64,000 nt of DNA, from the NCBI GenBank assembly GCA_037441125.1, contig JBBIST010000004.1:1-64000 (forward strand), given 5' to 3'. The number at the start of each line of letters is the position of its first letter. The stretch's first letter is position 1. The notes under the pieces are model-generated. The model worked only from the letters and a program-made list of their open reading frames with translations, searched no databases and had not been told where the DNA came from. The position numbers were made by a program, and so were the translations under genes. This DNA is from JALHMQ01 sp037441125 (lineage in GTDB: Bacteria; Pseudomonadota; Gammaproteobacteria; Burkholderiales; Burkholderiaceae_F). Positions 50,536 through 57,994 of the stretch are shown here, piece after piece.

Positions 50536-51321
50536 ATGATGCGATGGCTGGCGCTCGTGGCGACGGCAACGGCGTTCAGTGCCAGTGCTGCCGCCGTGAC
50601 GTTGCAGGCGTCGTCGCTCAAGGTGGGCGACGTCGAGGTGCCGATCGAGATCGCGCGGCCGGCCGGCGCCGGGCCGTTTCCGGGGTTGATCTACATCCAT
50701 GCGCGGCGCGGCTTCGACGATCCCGACCGCGAACACATGCGCACGCTGGCGGCGCAGGGCTTCCTCGTGCTCGCCCCGGACTGGCAGACCGGCCGCATGA
50801 TCGAGCGCTGGCCGGTGCGGCACACCGAGGAGTCGGAGCAGGACGTCGAGGCGGCGTTGAACGCGCTGCTTGCGCGCGGCGACGTCTGCAAGGGGCCGGT
50901 CGGCATCGTCGGCATCTCGCGCGGGCCGTACTACGCGATCCGGCTCGCTGCGCGGCGGCCGGCGGACGTGGCGGCGATCGTCGCCTACTACGGGCACTTC
51001 CAGAACCCGAACGCGCCCGAGCCGCTGCAGATCTATTCGATCGCGCCGGAAGTGATGCAGATCACGGCGCCGGTGCTGATGCTGATCGGCGACGCCGACT
51101 TCGAAGTGCGGCGCATCGTCAACGGTCGCGCGTTCTATGCGCTGCTCGAGCGCGGTGTGCCGGTGGAACTGCAGATGTATCCGATGGCGCGGCGCGCGTT
51201 CGACTTCCGGCGCGACGCCTCGCCGGAAGAGCGCATCGCCACGCGCCATGCACGCAGCCGCGCGCGCGAGTGGCTGGTGCGGCACATGAACCTGACTGCC
51301 GACGCCCGCTGCCGGCGGTGA
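50536..51321 (+). CDS. Exported dienelactone-hydrolase-like protein
   Basis: The 261-aa alpha/beta hydrolase has a signal peptide (MRWLALVATATAFSASAAAV). The core includes PFPGLIYIHARRGFDDPD, FLVLAPDWQTGRM, and GIVGISRGPYYAI with a Ser nucleophile in place of the Cys of true dienelactone hydrolase. It continues with VLMLIGDADFEV (Asp) and a C-terminal His-rich zone. It is cotranscribed with the phosphoesterase. The physiological substrate cannot be deduced. Confidence 0.85.
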   Translation: MMRWLALVATATAFSASAAAVTLQASSLKVGDVEVPIEIARPAGAGPFPGLIYIHARRGFDDPDREHMRTLAAQGFLVLAPDWQTGRMIERWPVRHTEESEQDVEAALNALLARGDVCKGPVGIVGISRGPYYAIRLAARRPADVAAIVAYYGHFQNPNAPEPLQIYSIAPEVMQITAPVLMLIGDADFEVRRIVNGRAFYALLERGVPVELQMYPMARRAFDFRRDASPEERIATRHARSRAREWLVRHMNLTADARCRR

Positions 51322-51504
51322 AGGAGCAGGGCGGCCGACTCCGCTTGCAGCCAAAGAAGCGATCGCCGCCGGCCCGGCGAGGTCGCCGGGGTCGGTCGCC
51401 GTCCCGCATCGGCGGGAAGGCGCCCGGGTGCGGGCAAGCCCCCCGTGCATCGGCGCCCGGACTGCGCTTCAATGAGCACTCCGACGAGCCAACGGGAGAA
51501 CGCC

Positions 51505-51867
51505 ATGACGCTGTCCACTGACGCCGTCCGCGGCCGACAGTTCGAACCCGACCCGCGCTTTCGCCATGCTCCGGCCGAGTGGACGCCGGACGTGGCGCAG
51601 GAGGTCGCGCGCAGCGAGAACCTGGTCCTGAGCGACGATCACTGGCAGGTCGTGCGCGCCCTGCAGGAGTTCTACGCGCGCCACGAGGAGACGCCGGTCG
51701 TGCTCACTGAACTGCACGATGCGCTGGAAGAGAAGTTCCACCACAAGGGCGGCATCAGATACCTGTACACGCTCTTGCCCGGCGGCCCGATCGCCCAGGG
51801 CTGCCGGCTCGCCGGCCTGAGCGCACCGGGCGGCGCGATCGACCGCGGCTTCGGCTCGGTCGCGTGA
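51505..51867 (+). CDS. DsrC/TusE-family protein with a single cysteine
   Basis: The 120-aa DsrC-like protein has SENLVLSDDHWQVVRALQEF, YLYTLLPGGPIAQGCRLAGL and an unusual C terminus GGAIDRGFGSVA. Only the upstream cysteine remains (Cys100 in AQGCR); the penultimate Cys of the swinging arm is lost. It therefore cannot form the intramolecular disulfide of DsrC, but might still bind one sulfur. It is set by GGGAGAA upstream and is followed by a rhodanese gene, which suggests a sulfur-transfer pair. Confidence 0.87.
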   Translation: MTLSTDAVRGRQFEPDPRFRHAPAEWTPDVAQEVARSENLVLSDDHWQVVRALQEFYARHEETPVVLTELHDALEEKFHHKGGIRYLYTLLPGGPIAQGCRLAGLSAPGGAIDRGFGSVA

Positions 51868-51928
51868 TCGCTGCCTGGGCGCGCGAGGCCGGCGTCGCCC
51901 GAGCAGTTGCAGCGAGCGGGCGCCGCGC

Positions 51929-52444
51929 ATGAAGCGCTATGCCGACCTGTTGGCGGCGGCGCAGGCGCGCGTGCGCGAGCTCATGCCCTGGGAGGTGGCG
52001 GCGAGGCTGCGGCAGCCCGATCCGCCGCTGCTGCTCGACGTGCGCGAGCCAGCCGAGTTCGCGCAGGCGCGCATCGCCGGCTCGATCAACGTGCCGCGTG
52101 GCCTGCTCGAGGCCGCGTGCGAGTGGGACTACGACGACACTGAGCCTGTGCTCGCCGGCGGCCGCGAGCGGCCGATCGTGGTCATGTGCCGCTCCGGACA
52201 CCGCTCGTTGCTGGCCGCCGACCTCATGATGGCGATGGGTTTCGCCGACGTGGTGTCGATGAAGACCGGCGTGCGCGGCTGGAACGACGCCGAGTTACCG
52301 CTGGTCGAAGATTCGGGTGTCGGAGTCGATGCGGATCGCGCCGAGGCGTTCCTCGCCTCGCGCGTGCGGACCGATCAACGGCGGCCGCGAGGCGCGTTGA
52401 GCGCGGCGGCTGCCGATGCAGCCGACCCCGCGCGCCGGCGGTGA
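51929..52444 (+). CDS. Rhodanese-type sulfurtransferase
   Basis: The 171-aa single-domain rhodanese begins LMPWEVAARLRQPDPPLLLD, then VREPAEFAQARIAGSINVPR, and the active-site loop VVMCRSGHRSLLAADLM with the persulfide Cys. A ~35-residue Arg/Ala-rich tail follows the domain. It has no export signal, so it is cytoplasmic. It lies after a DsrC-like gene and before an unknown gene. It may mobilise thiosulfate or persulfide sulfur into the TusA-DsrEFH-DsrC relay. Confidence 0.92.
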   Translation: MKRYADLLAAAQARVRELMPWEVAARLRQPDPPLLLDVREPAEFAQARIAGSINVPRGLLEAACEWDYDDTEPVLAGGRERPIVVMCRSGHRSLLAADLMMAMGFADVVSMKTGVRGWNDAELPLVEDSGVGVDADRAEAFLASRVRTDQRRPRGALSAAAADAADPARRR

Positions 52445-52524
52445 TTGCGGTCACGTCGCTGTCGCCAGACCGCGATTTGATGCAAGCTGCGGCCGGCGCG
52501 CAACAGAAACCGGAGGCTCACGCC

Positions 52525-52938
52525 ATGTTCGGACCGATCACGATTCCATTCGGAGCGAAGCTCCTGTTCAACACCGTCAAGCTCAAGCCCGGTGTCGCCT
52601 ACGACGATATCGAGCTGGCGCTGGCCGAGATGTGCAGCGTGGTCAAGGAGACCTACGGCGGCGACCAAGGCGGCTTCATCGCCGGACAGGTGTTCCGCTT
52701 CTCGGGCTTCGTCTCCGACGAGGGTTCGCTCGGTGCCGACCGCAGCGCCGATCACGACGTCGTGATCGTCACCTACTGGCGCTCGTTCGAGCAGCACGAG
52801 CGCTCGCACGCCGACGCGGTGTTCCGCGAGAAGTTCGCGGCGCTGGCGCAGATGTGCAGCGAGACCAAGGAACTCGGCTACGACATGCTGTGGCAGGGCG
52901 CGCCGGAGGCGGCAGCCGAGCACCGCAAGGCGGCCTGA
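52525..52938 (+). CDS. Conserved protein of unknown function near apr genes
   Basis: I do not recognise a named family for this 137-aa protein. It starts MFGPITIPFGAKLLFNTVKL after CGGAGG. It includes VAYDDIELALAEMCSVVKET, then YGGDQGGFIAGQVFRFSGFV, VVIVTYWRSFEQHERSHADAVF and FAALAQMCSETKELGYDMLW. The pattern of a strand, helix, and the YWRSFEQHERSH stretch recalls dimeric alpha-beta barrel (monooxygenase-like) proteins. Two Cys occur in similar helix settings (MCS). It is cytoplasmic. Its place beside a rhodanese and the apr genes suggests a sulfur-related task. Confidence 0.7.
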   Translation: MFGPITIPFGAKLLFNTVKLKPGVAYDDIELALAEMCSVVKETYGGDQGGFIAGQVFRFSGFVSDEGSLGADRSADHDVVIVTYWRSFEQHERSHADAVFREKFAALAQMCSETKELGYDMLWQGAPEAAAEHRKAA

Positions 52939-53014
52939 CCCGGCCGGCCGCATGCCGGCGTGCGCCGGCCTCGGGCGATTGACTCCGTGGCACGCTCGGC
53001 GTGAACGGCGCCGC

Positions 53015-53176
53015 CTACGGCTTTTTCGGCGTCGTGTACTCGGCGACCTTCTGGAACGGCTCCCAGACGGTTTCGAAGCCGACGAAGCCCTTTTCGTTCG
53101 CCGGCTTCTGCCGCGTGGTCAAGAAACGCGCATGGCCGTCGGGCACCTTGGCGACGGGTTTTTTCTGCTCGCTCAC
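53015..53176 (-). CDS. Small 53-aa protein upstream of the apr region
   Basis: The frame opens with GTG at 53176, preceded by GAGAGGTGACTC, a good ribosome binding site. It encodes MSEQKKPVAKVPDGHARF, then LTTRQKPANEKGFVGFETVW, EPFQKVAEYTTPKKP and a stop. It is Lys-rich and soluble, with no Cys. It lies in the leftward unit with the SlyD-like isomerase (77-base gap). The residue pattern is protein-like rather than a random GC-rich frame. No function can be assigned. Confidence 0.65.
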   Translation of the reverse strand: MSEQKKPVAKVPDGHARFLTTRQKPANEKGFVGFETVWEPFQKVAEYTTPKKP

Positions 53177-53253
53177 GAGTCACCTCTCTTGTGCGGAAGG
53201 TCTGGTCTGCAACTGCAACGAACTCGTTCGTTGCCCTTCAACGATGCCGCTGC

Positions 53254-53763
53254 TCAAACCGGCCGCAGCAGCGACGGATCGACAGCCGCGCCTGCCGCGA
53301 CCGTCCCGCCGGCCCGCGTTTCTTCAGCGGTGGCGTCGCGCACGGTCAGCACCTCGAGCCTGAAGACCACCTGCCGGCCGCACAGCGGATTGTTGCCGTC
53401 GACGGTCAGCGTCTCGTCGTCCAGGTGGGTGACGAGAAAGCTGCGCGTCTGTCCGCGGTCGTTTTCCATCAGGATCGAAGTGCCGACCTGCCGGTACTCC
53501 TCGGGGACATTGTCGATGTCATCGGTGAAGACCAGCGACTCGTCGCGAGGACCGAAGATCTGATCGCCGTCGATCGGCACTTCGATGATGTCGCCCGCGG
53601 ACCTGCCCTCCAGCTCCCGGTGCACCGAGGGGGCGAGGATCTCGTTGTGCCCATGCACGTAGCCCAGCGGGAATTCGACCCGCGTCAGGACATGCCCGGT
53701 CTTGCGGTCGGTCACCGAGTAGGTGAGTTCGACGAACTTGCCGTCGCCGATGGTTTCAGTCAT
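53254..53763 (-). CDS. SlyD-like FKBP peptidyl-prolyl isomerase
   Basis: The 169-aa protein has an FKBP/IF domain arrangement: VELTYSVTDRKTGHVLTRVE, GYVHGHNEILAPSVHRELEG, GDIIEVPIDGDQIFGPRDES, and a C-terminal VDGNNPLCGRQVVFRLEV, the SlyD LDGNHPLAG motif. SlyD proteins fold metalloproteins; the His-rich metal tail is missing here. It follows the 135-aa unknown gene by 20 bases downstream of aprA, hinting at a folding role for the APS reductase or related iron-sulfur enzymes. Confidence 0.85.
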   Translation of the reverse strand: MTETIGDGKFVELTYSVTDRKTGHVLTRVEFPLGYVHGHNEILAPSVHRELEGRSAGDIIEVPIDGDQIFGPRDESLVFTDDIDNVPEEYRQVGTSILMENDRGQTRSFLVTHLDDETLTVDGNNPLCGRQVVFRLEVLTVRDATAEETRAGGTVAAGAAVDPSLLRPV

Positions 53764-53783
53764 GCCGGGTCCGAACGAGTTCT

Positions 53784-54191
53784 TCAGAAGATCGACGCAC
53801 CGAAGATCCTGACTTGTCCGTGTTCATAGCCCAAGACGAGCCGGCCCAGCCACTCACCCGGCTTCTTGGTGCTGCGCTGGCGGTACAGCACCGTCACGTG
53901 CTCGCCGCGGCGGATGATGCCGAGCGCGTCGAAGTCCTCCGACAGGCTTCTCGCCAGCTCGCTGTTGGCGAACTGGTGGCCGGCGACCACCTGGTTCATG
54001 GCCAGCGCCAGGGAGCTCGAGAAGTTCTTGACGAACTCTCCGTACTTGCCCTCGTTCGAGTGCTTGATCAGATCGCGCCACAGCGGACGCGCGAGGGCGA
54101 GGATTTCCTCGTCGGTCTTGTCGCCGATGTTCACGCGCAACTCGTCGCCAGCAGCGGAGACCGGCTTCATGGGGCTCAGGACCGCCGACAT
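53784..54191 (-). CDS. Conserved protein of unknown function downstream of aprA
   Basis: The 135-aa protein (start MSAVLSPMKPVSAAG with AGAGG upstream) has no recognised domain. It contains DKTDEEILALARPLWRDLIK, HSNEGKYGEFVKNFSSSLAL and a C-terminal beta part (EHVTVLYRQRSTKKPGEWLG, RLVLGYEHGQVRIFGASIF). The fold suggested is helix then strands, possibly of the NTF2-like kind. It is cytoplasmic, without Cys, 58 bases after aprA and 20 bases before the SlyD-like gene, so it is part of the apr unit. Confidence 0.75.
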   Translation of the reverse strand: MSAVLSPMKPVSAAGDELRVNIGDKTDEEILALARPLWRDLIKHSNEGKYGEFVKNFSSSLALAMNQVVAGHQFANSELARSLSEDFDALGIIRRGEHVTVLYRQRSTKKPGEWLGRLVLGYEHGQVRIFGASIF

Positions 54192-54249
54192 GCTGGCCTC
54201 TGGTGCAGCGCGCGCAGGGTCGGCGCGGGCTTGCGCCCTGGGGACATGG

Positions 54250-56118
54250 CTACTCCGTCTCCGACACAAGGTGATAGCAAGGCGCCTTCTCCATCGTGTA
54301 CTCGCCGGTCTCCGGATCACGGCGCGAGACCGTCAGCACGTGCCAGTTCTCGTCGTCCAGCTTCATCGCGTCGCCGCGGTAGTAGTAGCCCGGCCAACGG
54401 GTCTCCTTGCGGAACAACGTGTGCTGCATCACGCACTCGGCGGCGCGGTGACGGTGCTTGAGTTCCCACGCCCGCAGCAGCTCGTGAATATCCTGCGCCG
54501 CCAGGTTATCGAGGTCCTCCTCCATGATCCTGAGCTTCTTCAGGCCGATGTTCAGGAGTTTCTCATTGGTCATGTAGTTGACAGTCACGCCGCCGCAATA
54601 CTCGTCCATCAGCTTCTGCAGGCGGTCCAGGCCCTGCTTGGGATTGATGTAGTGCGGGTTCACGTCGCCGGCGACGATCGCGTTGCGATAGATCCGGTAG
54701 TGCTCGAGCGGCTTGTAGATCTCCTGCCTGCGGCGCTCGAGCTGCGCGTCGGAGACGACGATGCCTTCGGCCTTGCCGTCGTCGATGTACTTGCAGGCGG
54801 CCTTGGCGGCGAGACGGCCTTCGGTGAACGAGCCGGAGGAGAAGGCGTGCGGCGTGCCGCCGACCGCGTCGCCGGCGCCGAACAGGCCTTCGACCGTCGT
54901 CATCCGGTTGTAGCCCCAGAAGTACTCGGGCGGCGAAACGTCCTCCGGGCCCGAGCACCAGGCGCCCGAGCCGGTCGCGTGCGAGCCCATCACGTAGGGC
55001 TCGGAAGTGGTCAGTTCGGGATTCTCGTTTTTCGGATCGACGTCGGTGGCGGCCCAAAGCACCGCCTGGCCGACGGTCATGCCGAGGAAGTTCTCCCAGC
55101 CGACCTCTTCCAGGTGCGGATCCTGGAAGGCGCGCATGGTCACCATGTGGATCGGACCGCGACCGGCGTTGACTTCGTTGATCAAGGCATGGTTGCGCAG
55201 GCAGGTCGGGATCGGCCGGTGCGTCAGGTGCGAGGCTTCCGGATCGAGGTACTCCTTGCCGACCATCTGTTGCAGCGCCGGGAACCACTTGGATTCGTAC
55301 TCTTCGCCCAGGCAGTTCTGCGTATAGGTCTTCAGGTGCAGAAAGTAGGCGCCGACCGGACCGTAGCCGTCCTTGAAGCGCGCCAGCACGATGCGGTTTT
55401 CCATCTGCGTCATCTTGGCTCCGGCGTCGATCATCAGCCCATAGGCGGATGCCGACGACCACGGTGCGTACCAGGTGCGGCCCGAGCCCTCGCCCACCGA
55501 GCGCGGCTTGAAGATGTTCGAGGCGCCGCCGGCACCGCAGATTACGGTCTTGGATTTGAAGACGTGGTAGTTGCCGGTGCGGACGTTGAAGCCGACCGCT
55601 CCGGCCACCCGGTTCGGCTTGGCTTCGTCCATCAACAGGTGGGTGACGCAGATGCGGTTGAAGACCTTGTCCGCCGACTTCTTGGCGGCCTCGGCGACGA
55701 TCGGCTTGTAGGACTCGCCGTGGATCATGATCTGCCATCGACCCTCGCGCAGATAGCGTCCGGTCTTCGGGTCCTTCATGATCGGCAGGCCCCACTCTTC
55801 GAACTGGTGCACGGTCGAGTCGACGTGACGGGCCATGTCGAACAGCAAATCCTCGCGCACCAGCCCCATCAGGTCGATGCGCGCGTAGCGGACATGGTCC
55901 TCGGGCTTGTTCTCGCCCCAGCGCGTGCCCATGTAGCAGTTGATCGCGTACAGGCCCTGGGCGACCGCGCCGGAGCGATCGATGTTGGCCTTCTCGGCGA
56001 TGACGATTTTCTTGTTCTGACCCCAGAACCTCGCCTCCCAGGCGGCGCCGGTGCCGCCCAGACCCGCACCGACCACCAGGATGTCGATGCCGTCTTCGAT
56101 GATCGTGTTGTAGGCCAT
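54250..56118 (-). CDS. aprA: Adenylylsulfate (APS) reductase alpha subunit
   Basis: The 622-aa FAD enzyme has a dinucleotide motif ILVVGAGLGGTGAAWEA (from residue 13), AINCYMGTRWGENKPEDHVRY, VICGAGGASNIFKPRSVGEG and a HATGSGAWCSGPEDV segment, all AprA hallmarks. In sulfur oxidisers it combines sulfite and AMP to APS, donating electrons through AprB to the membrane. The start MAYNTIIEDGIDI overlaps the aprB stop by one base. Genomic order aprM-aprB-aprA is the lineage with an AprM anchor, not QmoABC. Confidence 0.96.
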   Translation of the reverse strand: MAYNTIIEDGIDILVVGAGLGGTGAAWEARFWGQNKKIVIAEKANIDRSGAVAQGLYAINCYMGTRWGENKPEDHVRYARIDLMGLVREDLLFDMARHVDSTVHQFEEWGLPIMKDPKTGRYLREGRWQIMIHGESYKPIVAEAAKKSADKVFNRICVTHLLMDEAKPNRVAGAVGFNVRTGNYHVFKSKTVICGAGGASNIFKPRSVGEGSGRTWYAPWSSASAYGLMIDAGAKMTQMENRIVLARFKDGYGPVGAYFLHLKTYTQNCLGEEYESKWFPALQQMVGKEYLDPEASHLTHRPIPTCLRNHALINEVNAGRGPIHMVTMRAFQDPHLEEVGWENFLGMTVGQAVLWAATDVDPKNENPELTTSEPYVMGSHATGSGAWCSGPEDVSPPEYFWGYNRMTTVEGLFGAGDAVGGTPHAFSSGSFTEGRLAAKAACKYIDDGKAEGIVVSDAQLERRRQEIYKPLEHYRIYRNAIVAGDVNPHYINPKQGLDRLQKLMDEYCGGVTVNYMTNEKLLNIGLKKLRIMEEDLDNLAAQDIHELLRAWELKHRHRAAECVMQHTLFRKETRWPGYYYRGDAMKLDDENWHVLTVSRRDPETGEYTMEKAPCYHLVSETE

Positions 56119-56597
56119 TAGTAGTACACCCCTTTCTTCATCTTCAGGCCCGCGGCGGCCAGCGTATGCAGGCCGCCGTCGTCCAGGCGGATGTATTTCG
56201 GCTCGTTGTACAGCAGTTCGCCGTCGCGCATGTCCTTGCTCGGCGCGGGAACCTCGGCCAGCTTGGGGATCGCCTGCCCCCAGGGTTTGGTGGTGATCGG
56301 CGACAAGAAGTTCTTCTCCGTGCCGTTGCGGAACTTGATCCGCCAGGCGATCGTGCCTTTCTCCTCGTCGCGGTGCACGCGCACGCTGTGGCCGAGCGGG
56401 GCGAAGTCGGCATAGCCGCGCACGTCGATCGCATGCTGCGGGCAGGCCTTGACGCAGGAGTAGCACTCCCAACACATGTTGGGCTCGATGTTGTAGGCAC
56501 GGCGATAGGTCTTATCGATGTGCATGATGTCCGAGGGGCAGATGTCGACGCAGTGTCCGCATCCGTCGCACCTCGTCATGTAGACGAAGGTAGGCAT
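56118..56597 (-). CDS. aprB: APS reductase beta subunit
   Basis: The 159-aa ferredoxin-like protein has two [4Fe-4S] motifs: RCDGCGHCVDICPSD (Cys10, 13, 16, 20) and MCWECYSCVKACPQH (Cys42, 45, 48, 52). A C-terminal tail wraps around AprA (YNEPKYIRLDDGGLHTL, MKKGVYY). It transfers electrons between the AprA flavin and the membrane protein AprM. The start MPTFVYMTRCDGCG is the family start. Confidence 0.97.
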   Translation of the reverse strand: MPTFVYMTRCDGCGHCVDICPSDIMHIDKTYRRAYNIEPNMCWECYSCVKACPQHAIDVRGYADFAPLGHSVRVHRDEEKGTIAWRIKFRNGTEKNFLSPITTKPWGQAIPKLAEVPAPSKDMRDGELLYNEPKYIRLDDGGLHTLAAAGLKMKKGVYY

Positions 56598-56638
56598 GAG
56601 TCCGTTTCCTTGTTCGTGACGACAGGCGTTGCCGCTGC

Positions 56639-57466
56639 CTAATAGTGGCGCGGCGGTTCGCGCTTGATGCCGAGCCCCATGTTCATCGGCGCGGTTTGCA
56701 GCAGTTCCATCGAGTGCCGCCGCTGTTGCTCGGGGTCGTCGCGCGACTGCGTCGGCAGATTCTCGGCCGTGCCGTTGGCCTTCGCGACTCTCTTCTCGAA
56801 CGCCGCCGCGGGCTTGAAGAACATGTGCGCGAACTTCGACCACGGCACCGAGGCGAACAGCACCGTGGTGGCCAGGACGTACAGGGCGAACAGCACGCCG
56901 ATGCCGCCGCCGGCCGCGGCCCACAGCAGTGCTAGCGTCACGCTCGCCAGCAGCGACAGGATGAACAGGTCGGCGCGCATCAGGCGCAGAGGCGAACGAC
57001 CTTCGGCGGCGACGTCGACGCGGATGAAGAACCAGAACCAGTAGCCGCCGACGGCCGCCATCAGCGCGCCCGCCCACCACAACTGCGGCAGGATCTGCGG
57101 CGTCGGCACGGCCGGGGTCGGGAAGGCGAACACCATGACCGCGGTCGTGACCACGTACAGCACGAAGCCGTACATGGTCAGCAGATGCGCGATGCGCCGC
57201 TGCTGGTTGCAGAACTCGCCCGAGGCCAGGACGTCGACCACCGCGGTGCGCACGGCGATCGCAGCGAGCTCGCCGCCGCCGAGCGGCTTCGCGCCGCGCT
57301 GCCTCGATCGTCGCCAGTTGGCGAAAAAGTACTTGGCGCTGCCCTTGTGCACGATGTCGAACAGCGTCCCGGCCGCCACCAGGACGGCCATCAGGACGAC
57401 GTAGGTCTGCATGACCACCGGCGACAGCACCGCCGACAGCTCAGCAAACGGGTTCACGGTGAACAT
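56639..57466 (-). CDS. aprM: Membrane anchor of APS reductase AprM
   Basis: The 275-aa polytopic protein has about five to six helices (VVMQTYVVLMAVLVAAGTLF, HLLTMYGFVLYVVTTAVMVF, LWWAGALMAAVGGYWFWFFI, LFALYVLATTVLFASVPWSK). It directly precedes aprBA, the arrangement known for the putative membrane anchor that replaces QmoABC in many sulfur oxidisers. The short loop FCNQQRRIAH lies before the second helix. The start MFTVNPFAE has GGAG upstream. Electron transfer to quinone is the presumed role. Confidence 0.85.
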   Translation of the reverse strand: MFTVNPFAELSAVLSPVVMQTYVVLMAVLVAAGTLFDIVHKGSAKYFFANWRRSRQRGAKPLGGGELAAIAVRTAVVDVLASGEFCNQQRRIAHLLTMYGFVLYVVTTAVMVFAFPTPAVPTPQILPQLWWAGALMAAVGGYWFWFFIRVDVAAEGRSPLRLMRADLFILSLLASVTLALLWAAAGGGIGVLFALYVLATTVLFASVPWSKFAHMFFKPAAAFEKRVAKANGTAENLPTQSRDDPEQQRRHSMELLQTAPMNMGLGIKREPPRHY

Positions 57467-57567
57467 CGACGATCTCCTCCTTGGTCTTCGGACCCCGGGC
57501 GGGGACATGGCCTGCAACGTGTGAGAGCTTCCTCTGCTGTCGCTGTTTGATCGACGTGCGACGGGCG

Positions 57568-57906
57568 TCAGCCCGTGCTCCAGGCGCGCGGCCGGCGCAT
57601 GCCGGCGAACTTGCAGGCCTGGCGCACGTAGCCGTACGGGAACAGCTCGAACAGCCGGGTGCGCGCCTGCGCGCCGAGGCCGCACTCATCGGCCAGGAAG
57701 CGGATGACGAAGCGCGCATCGGCGGCGACCTGGTGCTCGTCGTGGAACTCGCGCATGAAGCGCAGCACCCGCCAGTGCAGGCCGGTCAGGTGCACGCCCT
57801 CGCGTTCGGCCAGCGCCTCAGCCAGCGCTTCGGTCCAGTCGCGCGGATCGACGAGGTAGCCCTCCTCGTCGGTGCGGGCGGCGAACGCCGGCCGGCCGTC
57901 GCTCAT
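57568..57906 (-). CDS. TusE/DsrC-family sulfur relay protein
   Basis: The 112-aa protein has RTDEEGYLVDPRDWTEALAE, GLHWRVLRFMREFHDEHQVA, RLFELFPYGYVRQACKFAGM and the C terminus RRPRAWSTG. It keeps the upstream Cys (Cys98) but lacks the penultimate Cys of DsrC. An extra Cys75 is present. Such RAWSTG-ended homologues are frequent in betaproteobacteria next to sulfur genes. It lies between sat and aprM, so it may accompany the APS branch. A tRNA-thiolation TusE role is also possible. Confidence 0.9.
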   Translation of the reverse strand: MSDGRPAFAARTDEEGYLVDPRDWTEALAEALAEREGVHLTGLHWRVLRFMREFHDEHQVAADARFVIRFLADECGLGAQARTRLFELFPYGYVRQACKFAGMRRPRAWSTG

Positions 57907-57994
57907 GATCCCGCCTCCGGATTCGGCGCAGGGCAGGGGGCGCGGCGGGCGCGGTCGGCCGCGACCGTGAACCGATGTGATCGGAGCGCGCGCA

